From JAWLHA01 sp041690535 (GTDB lineage: Bacteria; Pseudomonadota; Gammaproteobacteria; Thiohalomonadales; Thiohalomonadaceae): a stretch of DNA of 64,000 bases. This document shows, piece after piece, positions 39,554 through 48,588 of the stretch. The stretch's first letter is position 1, and every line of letters starts with the position of its first letter. The position numbers were made by a program, and so were the translations under genes. Under the pieces are notes generated by a model, which saw only the letters and a program-made list of their open reading frames with translations, was not told the origin of the DNA and did no database searches. Location: assembly GCA_041690535.1 (NCBI GenBank), contig JAWLHA010000004.1, forward strand, positions 62,001 to 126,000. Direction: 5' to 3'.

Positions 39554-40132
39554 TCAGGGCTCGAGCAACGGTCTGAGCTTCCTGTCGATGGCCTCCCGCG
39601 CCCGGAAAATGCGTGAACGGACGGTCCCGATGGGACACACCATCGCCTCAGCAATCTCTTCATAACTCAAGCCCTCCAGTTCGCGCAAAGTGATCGCAAT
39701 CCGCAAATCCTCCGGTAGCTCCTCGATGGCCTGGAAAATGGCCTCTTCGATCTCATCCTTGAGGACCAGGCGATCCGGAGAATCACTCTCTTTGAGACTT
39801 GAGTCCATTTCGAACTGTGCCGCGTCTTCGGCATCGATGTCCGTGTCAGGAGGCCGTCTGCCCTGTGCCACCAAGTAGTTTTTGGCCGTGTTGATGGCGA
39901 TCCGGTAGAGCCATGTATAAAAGGCACTCTCCCCCCGGAACTTGGCCAATGCCCGATAGGCCTTGATGAAGGTTTCCTGCGCAACATCCAGGACTTCGTT
40001 GGGATCCTTGATATAGCGCGAGATCAGCTTGATGATCTTGTGCTGGTACTTCCGCACGAGGACATCAAACGCCGCTTTATCCCCCCTCTGGACACGCTGA
40101 ACCAGTTCCTGGTCGACTGTCCGTCCGGCCAT
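39554..40132 (-). CDS. rpoE: Extracytoplasmic stress sigma factor RpoE/AlgU
   Basis: ECF sigma factor for envelope stress, 192 residues from ATG 40130-40132 (MAGRTVDQEL). A TTG seven codons upstream would add only a few residues, and the ATG fits the usual length. Region 2 includes DVAQETFIKAYRALAKFRG near 56-74 and region 4 includes LSYEEIAEAMVCPIGTVRSR near 150-169. It has a sigma-E consensus promoter upstream, so it probably controls its own operon. Confidence 0.96.
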   Translation of the reverse strand: MAGRTVDQELVQRVQRGDKAAFDVLVRKYQHKIIKLISRYIKDPNEVLDVAQETFIKAYRALAKFRGESAFYTWLYRIAINTAKNYLVAQGRRPPDTDIDAEDAAQFEMDSSLKESDSPDRLVLKDEIEEAIFQAIEELPEDLRIAITLRELEGLSYEEIAEAMVCPIGTVRSRIFRAREAIDRKLRPLLEP

Positions 40133-40180
40133 GGTGGCCTCACCCCTTTCCAATATCGGGCGTTCCTGTGCACACTGGAG

Positions 40181-40207
40181 TTAGACCAACCTCTTTCATC
40201 AAAGTTC
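40181..40207 (-). promoter_or_regulatory. Sigma-E promoter of rpoE
   Basis: On the minus strand GAACTT (complement of 40202-40207), a 16-bp spacer and TCTAA (complement of 40181-40185) match the sigma-E consensus GAACTT-N16-TCTGA. Transcription would start near 40174, about 40 nt upstream of the rpoE ATG. Autoregulation is the known pattern for this operon. Confidence 0.75.
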
Positions 40208-40355
40208 GCCAACGGTTATTCGATTCCGCTATATTGCCTTTTATGATAGAACATGGCCATTCTCCAGGACCAGTCTCAGCCCGCAGTGCTGCGCCCATGC
40301 CTCTGTTGAGAAACAAATCCTTTTGCAACATATAGTTACCCATTCTGAGCGATCC

Positions 40356-41978
40356 ATGCAGGAAGATATCCAGCATCAGTGCGACGTGCTCGTCATCGGT
40401 AGCGGCGCCGCGGGACTGACCCTCGCTCTCCAGCTCCCGGAGCACCTGCGGGTCGCCGTGATCTCCAAGGGGCCCTTGCGTGAGGGCTCAACCTACTACG
40501 CACAAGGCGGCGTCGCAGCGGTACTGGACGAGAAGGACTCCATCGCGTCCCATATCGAGGACACTCTAGATGCGGGGGGCGGGCTTTGCGACCCGAATGT
40601 GGTCCGGTTCACCGCCGAGCACGCACGGGAAGCCGTTCAGTGGCTCATCGAAGAGGGGGTGCCGTTCACCAGTGAGACGCGACCGGACGGCACCACCGCC
40701 TACCACCTGACGCGGGAGGGCGGGCACAGCCACCGTCGGGTCATCCATGCGGCCGATGCCACCGGGCAGGCCATCGAGGTGACCCTCGAAGGGAAAATTC
40801 GCGCCCGCGGCAACATTGTGGTGCACGAAGACCACCTGGCGGTGGACCTCATTACCAGCCGCAAACTGCACCAGCCCGGCAACCGGGTGCTCGGGGCCTA
40901 TGTGCTCAACCGCGGCCGTAGCCATGTCGAGGTATTCCGGGCCCGCTTCGTGGTCCTCGCCACCGGCGGCGCCAGCAAGGTCTACCTCTATACCAGCAAC
41001 CCCGACAGCTCCACGGGTGATGGCATCGCCATGGGCTGGCGTGCCGGCTGCCGGGTGGCCAACATGGAGTTCAACCAGTTCCATCCCACCTGTCTCTACC
41101 ATCCTCGGGCCAAATCCTTCCTGATCACCGAAGCGGTCCGCGGTGAGGGCGGGAAACTGCTGCTCCCGGATGGGACCCGCTTCATGCCTCGGTTCGATGC
41201 CCGGGCCGAACTGGCCCCCCGCGATATCGTCGCGCGCGCCATCGACCATGAGATGAAGCGCCTGGGGGCCGAGTGCGTCTACCTGGACATCAGCCACAAG
41301 CCTGCGGAGTTCGTCAAGGGGCACTTTCCCACGGTCTACGCAAAATGCCGGGAATACGGCTTCGATTTGACCCGTGCCCCCATCCCGGTGGTGCCGGCTG
41401 CCCACTACACCTGCGGCGGTCTCATGACAGACCTCCGTGGCCGAACGGATGTAGAGGGGCTTTATGCCATTGGGGAAACCGCGTTTACGGGTCTCCATGG
41501 GGCCAACCGCATGGCCAGCAATTCGCTTCTGGAGTGCCTGGTATTTGCCCGCTCCGCCGCGCGCGACATCATTGATCTCCTGCCCCGGGCTCCCCTTCCG
41601 GGCAAATTGCCGCCCTGGGATGAGAGCCGAGTGACCGATTCTGACGAGGAGGTGGTCGTCTCCCACAACTGGGAGGAGTTGCGCCGTTTCATGTGGGATT
41701 ACGTGGGGATCGTGCGCACCGACAAGCGGCTCGAGCGGGCCAAGCGGCGCGTCGACCTGCTCACCGCAGAGATAGGCGAATACTATGGAAACTTCCGGGT
41801 CACCAACGATCTGCTCGAGCTGCGCAATCTGGTGGCGGTCGCCGACCTCATCATCCGCTCTGCGCTGCAGCGCAAGGAGAGCCGGGGCCTGCACTACACC
41901 CTCGATTACCCGCAGCCGGACGAGAGCCAGCCCCCCTGCAACACCATTCTTGTCCCCACCAACCATCAGCTTCTCTGA
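40356..41978 (+). CDS. nadB: L-aspartate oxidase
   Basis: FAD enzyme that oxidises aspartate to iminoaspartate, the first step of NAD synthesis. I start at ATG 40356 (MQEDIQHQCDVLVIGSGAAG), giving 540 residues, the usual length; a TTG 33 bp upstream is less likely. The FAD-binding motif VIGSGAAGLTLAL lies near 12-24. TYYAQGGVAAV is near 44-54 and HTYCGGL-type sequence (YTCGGLMTDLRGRTD) near 353-367. It is divergent from rpoE, as in Pseudomonas. Confidence 0.97.
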   Translation: MQEDIQHQCDVLVIGSGAAGLTLALQLPEHLRVAVISKGPLREGSTYYAQGGVAAVLDEKDSIASHIEDTLDAGGGLCDPNVVRFTAEHAREAVQWLIEEGVPFTSETRPDGTTAYHLTREGGHSHRRVIHAADATGQAIEVTLEGKIRARGNIVVHEDHLAVDLITSRKLHQPGNRVLGAYVLNRGRSHVEVFRARFVVLATGGASKVYLYTSNPDSSTGDGIAMGWRAGCRVANMEFNQFHPTCLYHPRAKSFLITEAVRGEGGKLLLPDGTRFMPRFDARAELAPRDIVARAIDHEMKRLGAECVYLDISHKPAEFVKGHFPTVYAKCREYGFDLTRAPIPVVPAAHYTCGGLMTDLRGRTDVEGLYAIGETAFTGLHGANRMASNSLLECLVFARSAARDIIDLLPRAPLPGKLPPWDESRVTDSDEEVVVSHNWEELRRFMWDYVGIVRTDKRLERAKRRVDLLTAEIGEYYGNFRVTNDLLELRNLVAVADLIIRSALQRKESRGLHYTLDYPQPDESQPPCNTILVPTNHQLL

Positions 41979-42042
41979 TACCCAACTTCTATACTCAGGT
42001 TGAGAGGCCAGCTTTTTCCGTGGGCATTGAGGGAGAGCCGTC

Positions 42043-42336
42043 ATGCGAGAGGAACAGATCCAGCGCCTGGAGTCCTGGGAAAACGATCTGAACAACCGCA
42101 TCGCGGCGCTGGACAGCCAACTGGACAGCGTCCCGCCAAAACTGCGAGAGACCTTCAGTGATGAGCTGAAGCTCCTGCGCAAGCAACGTAGCGAGGCCGA
42201 CAAGCGGTTGGCCGAACTGCGCCTGGAGAAGGCGGAGTCATGGAGGGAGGAGGACCTGCAGGCCGGTATCGTCAACATTTTCGACGACATCGGGCGGCGG
42301 CTCGACCGGATGTTTACCCAAGTGCCCAGGCATTGA
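42043..42336 (+). CDS. Coiled-coil protein of unknown function
   Basis: A 97-residue, highly charged, predominantly helical protein with heptad-like patterning at about residues 3-70 (LESWENDLNNRIAALDSQLD, LKLLRKQRSEADKRLAELRL), ending in NIFDDIGRRLDRMF. There is no signal or membrane segment. It lies 64 bp downstream of nadB. The function is unknown. Confidence 0.6.
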   Translation: MREEQIQRLESWENDLNNRIAALDSQLDSVPPKLRETFSDELKLLRKQRSEADKRLAELRLEKAESWREEDLQAGIVNIFDDIGRRLDRMFTQVPRH

Positions 42337-42391
42337 ACCAGGCTGCCCGCATGGGCACGGTCGCCAGGGCGGTGCCGCTGGCGCGCGGTGG

Positions 42392-42400
42392 CTATACTAA
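42392..42400 (+). promoter_or_regulatory. Candidate stationary-phase-type -10 element
   Basis: CTATACTAA at 42392-42400 resembles the extended -10 element favoured by RpoS (CTATACTTAA), without a clear -35. It lies 232 bp upstream of the DUF5752-like gene that begins the trehalose cluster. An RpoS-controlled osmotic or stationary-phase promoter would make biological sense, but the match is short. Nothing else was found in 42337-42631. Confidence 0.35.
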
Positions 42401-42631
42401 GGCATGACGGTCTGGGGATTGGCTTCAAGCGGGAGAGCATAACAGAGTTTCCCTCGCGGGCATGTCCTTGGCCTTTCCGTGCGCACCGATGCCACGGTCT
42501 CAGCCAGGGTGGATGCGCCGGCGCGACTTTCGTGGCAACCGGTGATCCTGCGGCTTGCTTCGCGCCGCCCCTTGCCCCGGCCGACTCCTGGCTTTTTTTC
42601 GAGAATTCGAGAACAGGCAAAGGAGCGCTCT

Positions 42632-43315
42632 GTGGCCCCCACGGATTCTCAACAGCAGCAGCATCACCCTTTTGCAATAAAGGATTGCGCCCTCATAGCC
42701 ATCGCCACCGGGCGACGCGCACTCACGCTGAAGGAGCTCAGGGATACGCTTCACGGCATCAACGCCGACAGCCTCTATTATCACTTCTGGGGAGGGCTGC
42801 TGCAGCCCCGCTTCGAAGAGCGCGAGTACAACAACGACCTCGCGTCATGGGTGCGTCACAGCCTGCATGACGGCATTCTGGCCGAGCGCCTGGCCGTTGT
42901 CGATCCCACCGACTTCCGCGACATAGAGACCCTGCGTCAGGAACTGCTCGAACTGGTCGAAGAACGGCTCGAGGAAGATAACAACCTTGCCTGGGTGCGG
43001 GGCACCAAGCAATTCGAATTCATCCGCTCCCAGATCGTGGTATTCGACACGGGAAGACGCGTTACCACACCCGAAGAGCTCGCAGCCCTTATGCCCCGCC
43101 TCTCGGTGAGTACCATTTTCTACCACTTCATCGATGCCCGGCGCCGCTCGGCCGACAACGATGATGATTTCAGATTCTGGCTCGGAAGCTTCGGCGAGCG
43201 GTACGCCAACACCAGTCAGCGGCTTGCGGAAGTGGATCCCTACTTCGCGCCGCTTTCGGAGATACGCAATCGGCTGAACACCATCTTCTCCGATCTACTC
43301 GAAAAGGGAGCCTGA
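42632..43315 (+). CDS. DUF5752-like protein with internal duplication
   Basis: A 227-residue protein. I choose GTG 42632 because AGGAG at 42621-42625 precedes it at ideal spacing; the open frame reaches 51 codons further upstream but without protein-like character. Two homologous halves are visible. Residues ~24-120 contain ATGRRALTLKEL, SLYYHFWGG and LAERLAVVDPTDF. Residues ~130-225 contain DTGRRVTTPEEL, TIFYHFIDA and TSQRLAEVDPYF. I believe this is DUF5752, a family seen beside glycosyltransferases. Its stop overlaps the TreT start by one base, so the two are tightly coupled. The function is unknown. Confidence 0.75.
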   Translation: MAPTDSQQQQHHPFAIKDCALIAIATGRRALTLKELRDTLHGINADSLYYHFWGGLLQPRFEEREYNNDLASWVRHSLHDGILAERLAVVDPTDFRDIETLRQELLELVEERLEEDNNLAWVRGTKQFEFIRSQIVVFDTGRRVTTPEELAALMPRLSVSTIFYHFIDARRRSADNDDDFRFWLGSFGERYANTSQRLAEVDPYFAPLSEIRNRLNTIFSDLLEKGA

Positions 43316-44556
43316 TGGCCACCATGCTGGAAGCGTACGCTGAAATGGCCGGCCCCGATGTCATCGAACATCTGCGCCAGCTCGCCAAGCCGCTTGAGGG
43401 GATGAAGATCCTGCATGTCAACTCCACCCGGGTCGGGGGCGGGGTGGCGGAAATCCTCACCAAACTCGTTCCGCTGACCTGCGAATTGGGTATCCAATGC
43501 GCCTGGGAAGTGATCACCGGAAGCAGCGACTTCTACCAATGCACCAAGGGGATGCACAATGCGCTTCAGGGCAGTCCCGTAGGCATTCCCCAGCCGCTGC
43601 TGAATGTCTACGAGCAGACAAACGCCCGCAATGCCGAGGAGTTGCACTCTGTTCTCGAAGAGGCGGACATCGTTTTCATTCATGACCCGCAACCCGCGCC
43701 ACTGATTGCGCACGTCCCGCACCGCCGGGGAAAATGGATCTGGCGCTGCCACATCGACGTGAGCCACCCCTACCGGCCAGTCTGGAAGTATTTGCGCGAG
43801 CACGTCGGTGCGTACGACGCCAGCATCTTCTCCCTGCCCGCGTTTGCCCAGGCACTTCCGAATTTCGAGTACATCATCCCGCCCAGCATCGACCCGCTCA
43901 GCGAGAAAAACATCGAGTTGGCGGAGGATGAGGTCTCGGCTATCTGCGCCGAGTTCGGGATTGAGCGCCAGCGTCCGCTGGTGGTGCAGGTGTCACGGTT
44001 CGATCGGTTCAAGGATCCCATCGGCGTTCTGCACGCCTATCGGCTGGCCAAGCGCTACCTCCCCTCGCTGCAGCTGGTACTCGCCGGCGGGACCGCGACC
44101 GACGATCCGGAGGGTGATGTGGTTCTGCGCGAGGTGCAGTCCAGCGCTGAGGATGACCCGGACATCCACATTCTGCTTCTGCCGCCGGATGCCCACCGCA
44201 TTGTCAATGCCTTGCAGCGGGCGGCCAACGTGGTGCTGCAGAAGTCAACCCGAGAGGGCTTCGGGTTGACGGTGACCGAGGCCATGTGGAAGAGCAAACC
44301 TGTCATCGGGGGTGATACCGGGGGCATTCGACTGCAGGTCATCAATCACCATACCGGGTTTCTGGTGAACACCCCGGAGGGGGCGGCGCTGCGCATGCGC
44401 TACCTTCTTCGGCAGCCTCGCAGGATCGAAACCATGGGATGGAAGGCCCGCGAATTCGTGCGGGACAACTTCCTGCTCACCCGACAGCTGCGGGAGTATC
44501 TCACCCTGAGTGTGGGCCTGCTCCATGGCGCCAAGGATCGCATCGAACTGGGTTGA
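43315..44556 (+). CDS. treT: Trehalose synthase (glycosyltransferring), TreT-like GT4 enzyme
   Basis: A 413-residue GT-B glycosyltransferase. HVNSTRVGGGVAEIL near 34-48 is the nucleotide-site start typical of TreT. CHIDVSHPYRP lies near 143-153, VSRFDRFKDPIGV near 224-236 and the GT4 signature STREGFGLTVTEAMW near 306-320. TreT joins a nucleotide-activated glucose (ADP- or UDP-glucose) with free glucose to give trehalose. The assignment is supported by the three other trehalose genes that follow. A related GT4 product is possible. Confidence 0.85.
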   Translation: MATMLEAYAEMAGPDVIEHLRQLAKPLEGMKILHVNSTRVGGGVAEILTKLVPLTCELGIQCAWEVITGSSDFYQCTKGMHNALQGSPVGIPQPLLNVYEQTNARNAEELHSVLEEADIVFIHDPQPAPLIAHVPHRRGKWIWRCHIDVSHPYRPVWKYLREHVGAYDASIFSLPAFAQALPNFEYIIPPSIDPLSEKNIELAEDEVSAICAEFGIERQRPLVVQVSRFDRFKDPIGVLHAYRLAKRYLPSLQLVLAGGTATDDPEGDVVLREVQSSAEDDPDIHILLLPPDAHRIVNALQRAANVVLQKSTREGFGLTVTEAMWKSKPVIGGDTGGIRLQVINHHTGFLVNTPEGAALRMRYLLRQPRRIETMGWKAREFVRDNFLLTRQLREYLTLSVGLLHGAKDRIELG

Positions 44557-44588
44557 GTCACGCCCTCTGTCCCTGAGCGAGCACACGA

Positions 44589-46763
44589 ATGGAGAGTGCC
44601 AGCAAGAAACAACACTGGGCGGTGTGGCCGGGTCGCCCCTACCCACAGGGTGCCACCTGGGATGGCGAGGGGGTCAACTTCGCCCTCTTCTCCGAACACG
44701 CCGAGCGGGTTCAGCTCTGTCTATTCGATCCCAAGGGGCGGCGCGAGATCGAACGCATCGAGATGCGCTGGCAGACCGATCAGGTGTGGCACTGCTACCT
44801 GCCGGAAGGCCGGCCCGGGCTGCTTTACGGTTATCGCGTCTACGGCCCCTACGACCCGGCCCGCGGGCACCGCTTCAACCCCAACAAGCTGCTGCTCGAC
44901 CCCTACGCCAAGGCGTTCGCCGGCCAGATCAAATGGAACGATGCCCTGTTCGGCTACCGCATCGGCAACCCCAGGCACGACCTCATTGCCGACCGACGCA
45001 ACAGCGCCCCCGGGATGCCCAAGTGCCGTGTCACCGATACCGCCTTCACCTGGGGAGACGACCAGCCCCCGCGCACACCATGGCACGACACCGCCATCTA
45101 CGAGTTGCACGTCAAAGGCTACACCATCCGTCACCCGAACATTCCCCCGGCACTGCGCGGCACCTATGCCGGTCTGGCCAGCGCCCCCGCCATCGAACAC
45201 CTCAAGCGGCTGGGAATCACGGCCGTGGAGCTGATGCCGGTCCACGCCTTTGTGGATGACCGACATCTCATCCAGAAAGGGCTGCGCAATTACTGGGGCT
45301 ACAACTCCATCGGTTTTTTCGCCCCCGACACGCGCTACTCGGCCACCGGACGGGTCAGCGAGTTCAAGACCATGGTCAAGACCCTCCACTCGGCCGGGAT
45401 CGAAGTGATCCTCGATGTGGTGTACAACCACACCGCCGAGGGCAATCAGCTCGGCCCCACGCTCTCCTTCCGCGGCATCGACAATGCCGCCTACTACCGT
45501 CTGGTGCCGGGCGATCTGCGGTACTACATGGACTACACCGGGTGCGGCAACACCCTCAACATGATGCACCCGAGGGTCCTTCAGATCATCATGGACAGCC
45601 TGCGTTACTGGGTGCTCGAGATGCATGTGGACGGTTTCCGCTTCGACCTCGCCTCCGCCCTCGCCCGCGAGCTGCACGAGGTAAACCGGTTGGGGGCGTT
45701 CTTTGACATCATCCACCAGGACCCGGTCCTCTCTCAGGTCAAGCTCATTGCCGAGCCGTGGGACCTCGGCGAAGGGGGCTATCAGGTCGGCAATTTCCCC
45801 GTGGGCTGGACCGAGTGGAATGGCAAGTACCGGGACACCGTGCGCGACTACTGGCGCGGCGAGGAGGGCACCCTCGGGCAGATGGCCTACCGGCTCACCG
45901 GCTCGTCCGATCTCTATGGCCACAGCGGCCGCCGCCCCTATGCCAGCATCAATTTCGTCACCTGTCATGACGGGTTCACCCTTCATGATCTGGTCAGCTA
46001 CAACCACAAGCACAACGAATCGAATCTCGAGGACAACCGCGATGGCGAGAACCACAACAGGAGCTGGAACTGCGGGGTGGAAGGACCCACCGGGAACCAG
46101 CACATCCTCGCTCTTCGCGCACGCCAGAGGCGAAACTTTCTTGCCACGCTGCTGCTGTCCCAGGGCATTCCCATGCTCCTCTGCGGAGATGAGATGGGCC
46201 GTACCCAGGAGGGCAACAACAACGGTTACTGTCAGGACAACGAACTGAGTTGGCTCGAGTGGCCGGAGCATGATGGTGATCAGGCCCTGCTCAAGTTCAC
46301 CGTTCGGCTCATCCGCCTACGGCGCCAACACCCCTCCCTGCGCCGCCGTCACTTCTTTCAGGGAAGGACACTCGAGGGCAATCTGAAAGACATCACCTGG
46401 ATGCGGCCCGACGGTGCAGAGATGACCCGCACCGAGTGGGAACAACCGTTCGGGCGCTGTATCGGGCTGCTGCTTTGCGGCGACGCGCTCAACGAGTATG
46501 ACGATCGGGGACACCTGATCCAGGATTCCGACCTGCTGCTGCTGCTCAATGCCTTTCATCAGGAGGTCCCATTCAAGATACCCGCCTACCCGGCACGCGC
46601 CCGTTGGCAGGTGATGGTGGACACCCATTTCGCCGATGGCCTGCGCCCCGACAACCGCTATTTCCACTCGCAGGAGCTCTACCCCCTGCAAGGGCGTTCG
46701 CTGGTGCTGCTGGTGAGGCCCAGAAAAGTGCACAACGGGATGGATGATGAAACGCTACCATAG
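44589..46763 (+). CDS. glgX: Glycogen debranching enzyme (GlgX/TreX)
   Basis: GH13 isoamylase-type enzyme that cuts alpha-1,6 branches of glycogen or maltodextrins. The 724 residues have an N-terminal CBM48-like domain (about 10-110). The catalytic barrel follows, with nucleophile aspartate in GFRFDLASALA near 353, acid glutamate in LIAEPWDLG near 388 and aspartate in TCHDGFTLHDL near 460. Lying just before treZ and treY, it probably supplies linear maltooligosaccharides, as treX does in other organisms. Confidence 0.95.
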   Translation: MESASKKQHWAVWPGRPYPQGATWDGEGVNFALFSEHAERVQLCLFDPKGRREIERIEMRWQTDQVWHCYLPEGRPGLLYGYRVYGPYDPARGHRFNPNKLLLDPYAKAFAGQIKWNDALFGYRIGNPRHDLIADRRNSAPGMPKCRVTDTAFTWGDDQPPRTPWHDTAIYELHVKGYTIRHPNIPPALRGTYAGLASAPAIEHLKRLGITAVELMPVHAFVDDRHLIQKGLRNYWGYNSIGFFAPDTRYSATGRVSEFKTMVKTLHSAGIEVILDVVYNHTAEGNQLGPTLSFRGIDNAAYYRLVPGDLRYYMDYTGCGNTLNMMHPRVLQIIMDSLRYWVLEMHVDGFRFDLASALARELHEVNRLGAFFDIIHQDPVLSQVKLIAEPWDLGEGGYQVGNFPVGWTEWNGKYRDTVRDYWRGEEGTLGQMAYRLTGSSDLYGHSGRRPYASINFVTCHDGFTLHDLVSYNHKHNESNLEDNRDGENHNRSWNCGVEGPTGNQHILALRARQRRNFLATLLLSQGIPMLLCGDEMGRTQEGNNNGYCQDNELSWLEWPEHDGDQALLKFTVRLIRLRRQHPSLRRRHFFQGRTLEGNLKDITWMRPDGAEMTRTEWEQPFGRCIGLLLCGDALNEYDDRGHLIQDSDLLLLLNAFHQEVPFKIPAYPARARWQVMVDTHFADGLRPDNRYFHSQELYPLQGRSLVLLVRPRKVHNGMDDETLP

Positions 46764-48588
46764 GATGCCGTTTGGAGCCGAGGTGACCGACTCAGGCGTC
46801 CGTTTCCGCCTTTTCGCCCCGGCCGCGCGCCGGGTCGATGTGCGCCTCGAAGGCGAACGGCCCGTTTTCATTCCGATGTACGCGGTGGACGAGGGTTGGC
46901 ACGAGGTGGTCGCGACCGGCGCGACTGAAAACACCCTATACCGCTTTCGCATCGACGGCGACGACGGGCTCTATCTCCCCGACCCCGCATCACGCTATCA
47001 GCCCGCGGATGTGCACGGCCCCAGCGAGGTGATCGGACCGGGCTACGTGTGGCGCGACCGGGAGTGGCGGGGCCGCCCCTGGGAGGAGGCCGTCCTTTAC
47101 GAACTGCACGTAGGCACCTTCTCTCCCGAAGGCACCTTCCGGGGGGTCATGGACCGCCTCGGGTACCTGGCCGATCTCGGGATCACCGCCGTGGAGCTGA
47201 TGCCGGTCGCCGACTTTCCGGGTCAGCGGAACTGGGGCTACGATGGCGTTTACCCCTTTGCTCCCGACAGCCGATACGGCCGGCCTGAAGAGCTCAAGGC
47301 CCTGGTGGAGGCCTGCCACGAACGGGGGTTGATGATCTTCCTCGATGTGGTCTACAACCACTTCGGGCCGGAAGGCAACTACCTGCATCGTTACGCCCCC
47401 CAGTTCTTCACCGAGCGCCACCACACCCCCTGGGGCGCCGCCATCAACTTCGACGACGCAGGCAGTGCGCCGGTACGGCGCTTCTTCATCCACTCGGCCC
47501 TCTATTGGCTGGAGGAGTACCACTTCGACGGACTGCGTTTCGATGCGGTCCACGCCATCTTCGACGATTCGCACCCCGACATTCTCGAGGAGATCGCCGT
47601 GGCGGTGGCGGAGCACTTCGGCAACAACCGCCACATCCACCTGGTGCTCGAGAACGACAACAACGCCGCCCACTATCTCCGACGAGACAGCGTCCTCGCC
47701 CCGGAGCGGTACGTGGCCCAGTGGAACGACGACGTCCACCACGCCCTCCATGTGCTCGCCACCGGCGAGCAGGGCGGCTACTATCTCGACTATGCGGACA
47801 GTCCGCTTCGGCACCTTGGGCGCTGCCTGACCGAAGGCTTTGCCTACCAGGGGGAGCCTTCCGCCTACCGCGAAGGCGCGAGGCGGGGCGAGCCCAGCGC
47901 TCATCTGCCCCCCACCGCCTTCGTCGCCTTCATCCAGAACCACGATCAAGTGGGCAACCGCGCCTTTGGAGAGCGGATCGGCGCCCTGGCACCCGAAGCG
48001 GCCGTGCGGGCCATCTCCGCGATGTTGCTGCTCGCCCCCTCGCCACCGCTGCTGTTCATGGGGCAGGAGTGGAACACCCGCACGCCCTTCCCGTTTTTCT
48101 GCGACTTCGGCCGCGACCTCGCCCAGGCCGTCACCCAGGGGCGCCGCCAGGAGTTCGCCCGGTTTGCGGAATTCAGCGACCCGGAGCAACGGGAACGCAT
48201 TCCTGATCCTGCGGCTGGGTCGACCTTTGAGAGCGCCCGGTTGGAGTGGCCCGAAGCCCAGGGCCCGGAGGCGGACTGGCAGGGGTGGCACCGACACCTT
48301 CTGACCCTGCGCCGACGCGCCATCGTTCCCCGCCTCGGGCGAATCACCGGTGGGGCCAGCAACTACGAGCTCATCAAGGAGCGGGCACTCCGCGCCCGGT
48401 GGCGGCTCGGCGACGGCAGCACCCTGCAGCTTGCCGCCAACCTCTCGGCCGATCCCGTGGACGGACTACGGCCCGCCTCCGAGCGGCCTCTCCTGTCCCA
48501 GCCGGAAGAGGCTGCGGAGGCCTTGGAGGGGGGGCGCCTTCCGCCATGGTCTGTGGTCTGGTGGCTTGAGCAGGCGGGGCAGCCGTGA
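46744..48588 (+). CDS. treZ: Maltooligosyltrehalose trehalohydrolase
   Basis: TreZ releases trehalose from maltooligosyltrehalose. The 614-residue GH13 enzyme begins with an N-terminal immunoglobulin-like domain (about 5-95). The barrel has catalytic aspartate in DGLRFDAVHAI near 267, glutamate in HLVLENDNN near 302 and aspartate in QNHDQVGNRAFG near 400. The start overlaps glgX by 20 bp, and treY follows with a 4-bp overlap. Confidence 0.95.
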   Translation: MMKRYHRMPFGAEVTDSGVRFRLFAPAARRVDVRLEGERPVFIPMYAVDEGWHEVVATGATENTLYRFRIDGDDGLYLPDPASRYQPADVHGPSEVIGPGYVWRDREWRGRPWEEAVLYELHVGTFSPEGTFRGVMDRLGYLADLGITAVELMPVADFPGQRNWGYDGVYPFAPDSRYGRPEELKALVEACHERGLMIFLDVVYNHFGPEGNYLHRYAPQFFTERHHTPWGAAINFDDAGSAPVRRFFIHSALYWLEEYHFDGLRFDAVHAIFDDSHPDILEEIAVAVAEHFGNNRHIHLVLENDNNAAHYLRRDSVLAPERYVAQWNDDVHHALHVLATGEQGGYYLDYADSPLRHLGRCLTEGFAYQGEPSAYREGARRGEPSAHLPPTAFVAFIQNHDQVGNRAFGERIGALAPEAAVRAISAMLLLAPSPPLLFMGQEWNTRTPFPFFCDFGRDLAQAVTQGRRQEFARFAEFSDPEQRERIPDPAAGSTFESARLEWPEAQGPEADWQGWHRHLLTLRRRAIVPRLGRITGGASNYELIKERALRARWRLGDGSTLQLAANLSADPVDGLRPASERPLLSQPEEAAEALEGGRLPPWSVVWWLEQAGQP

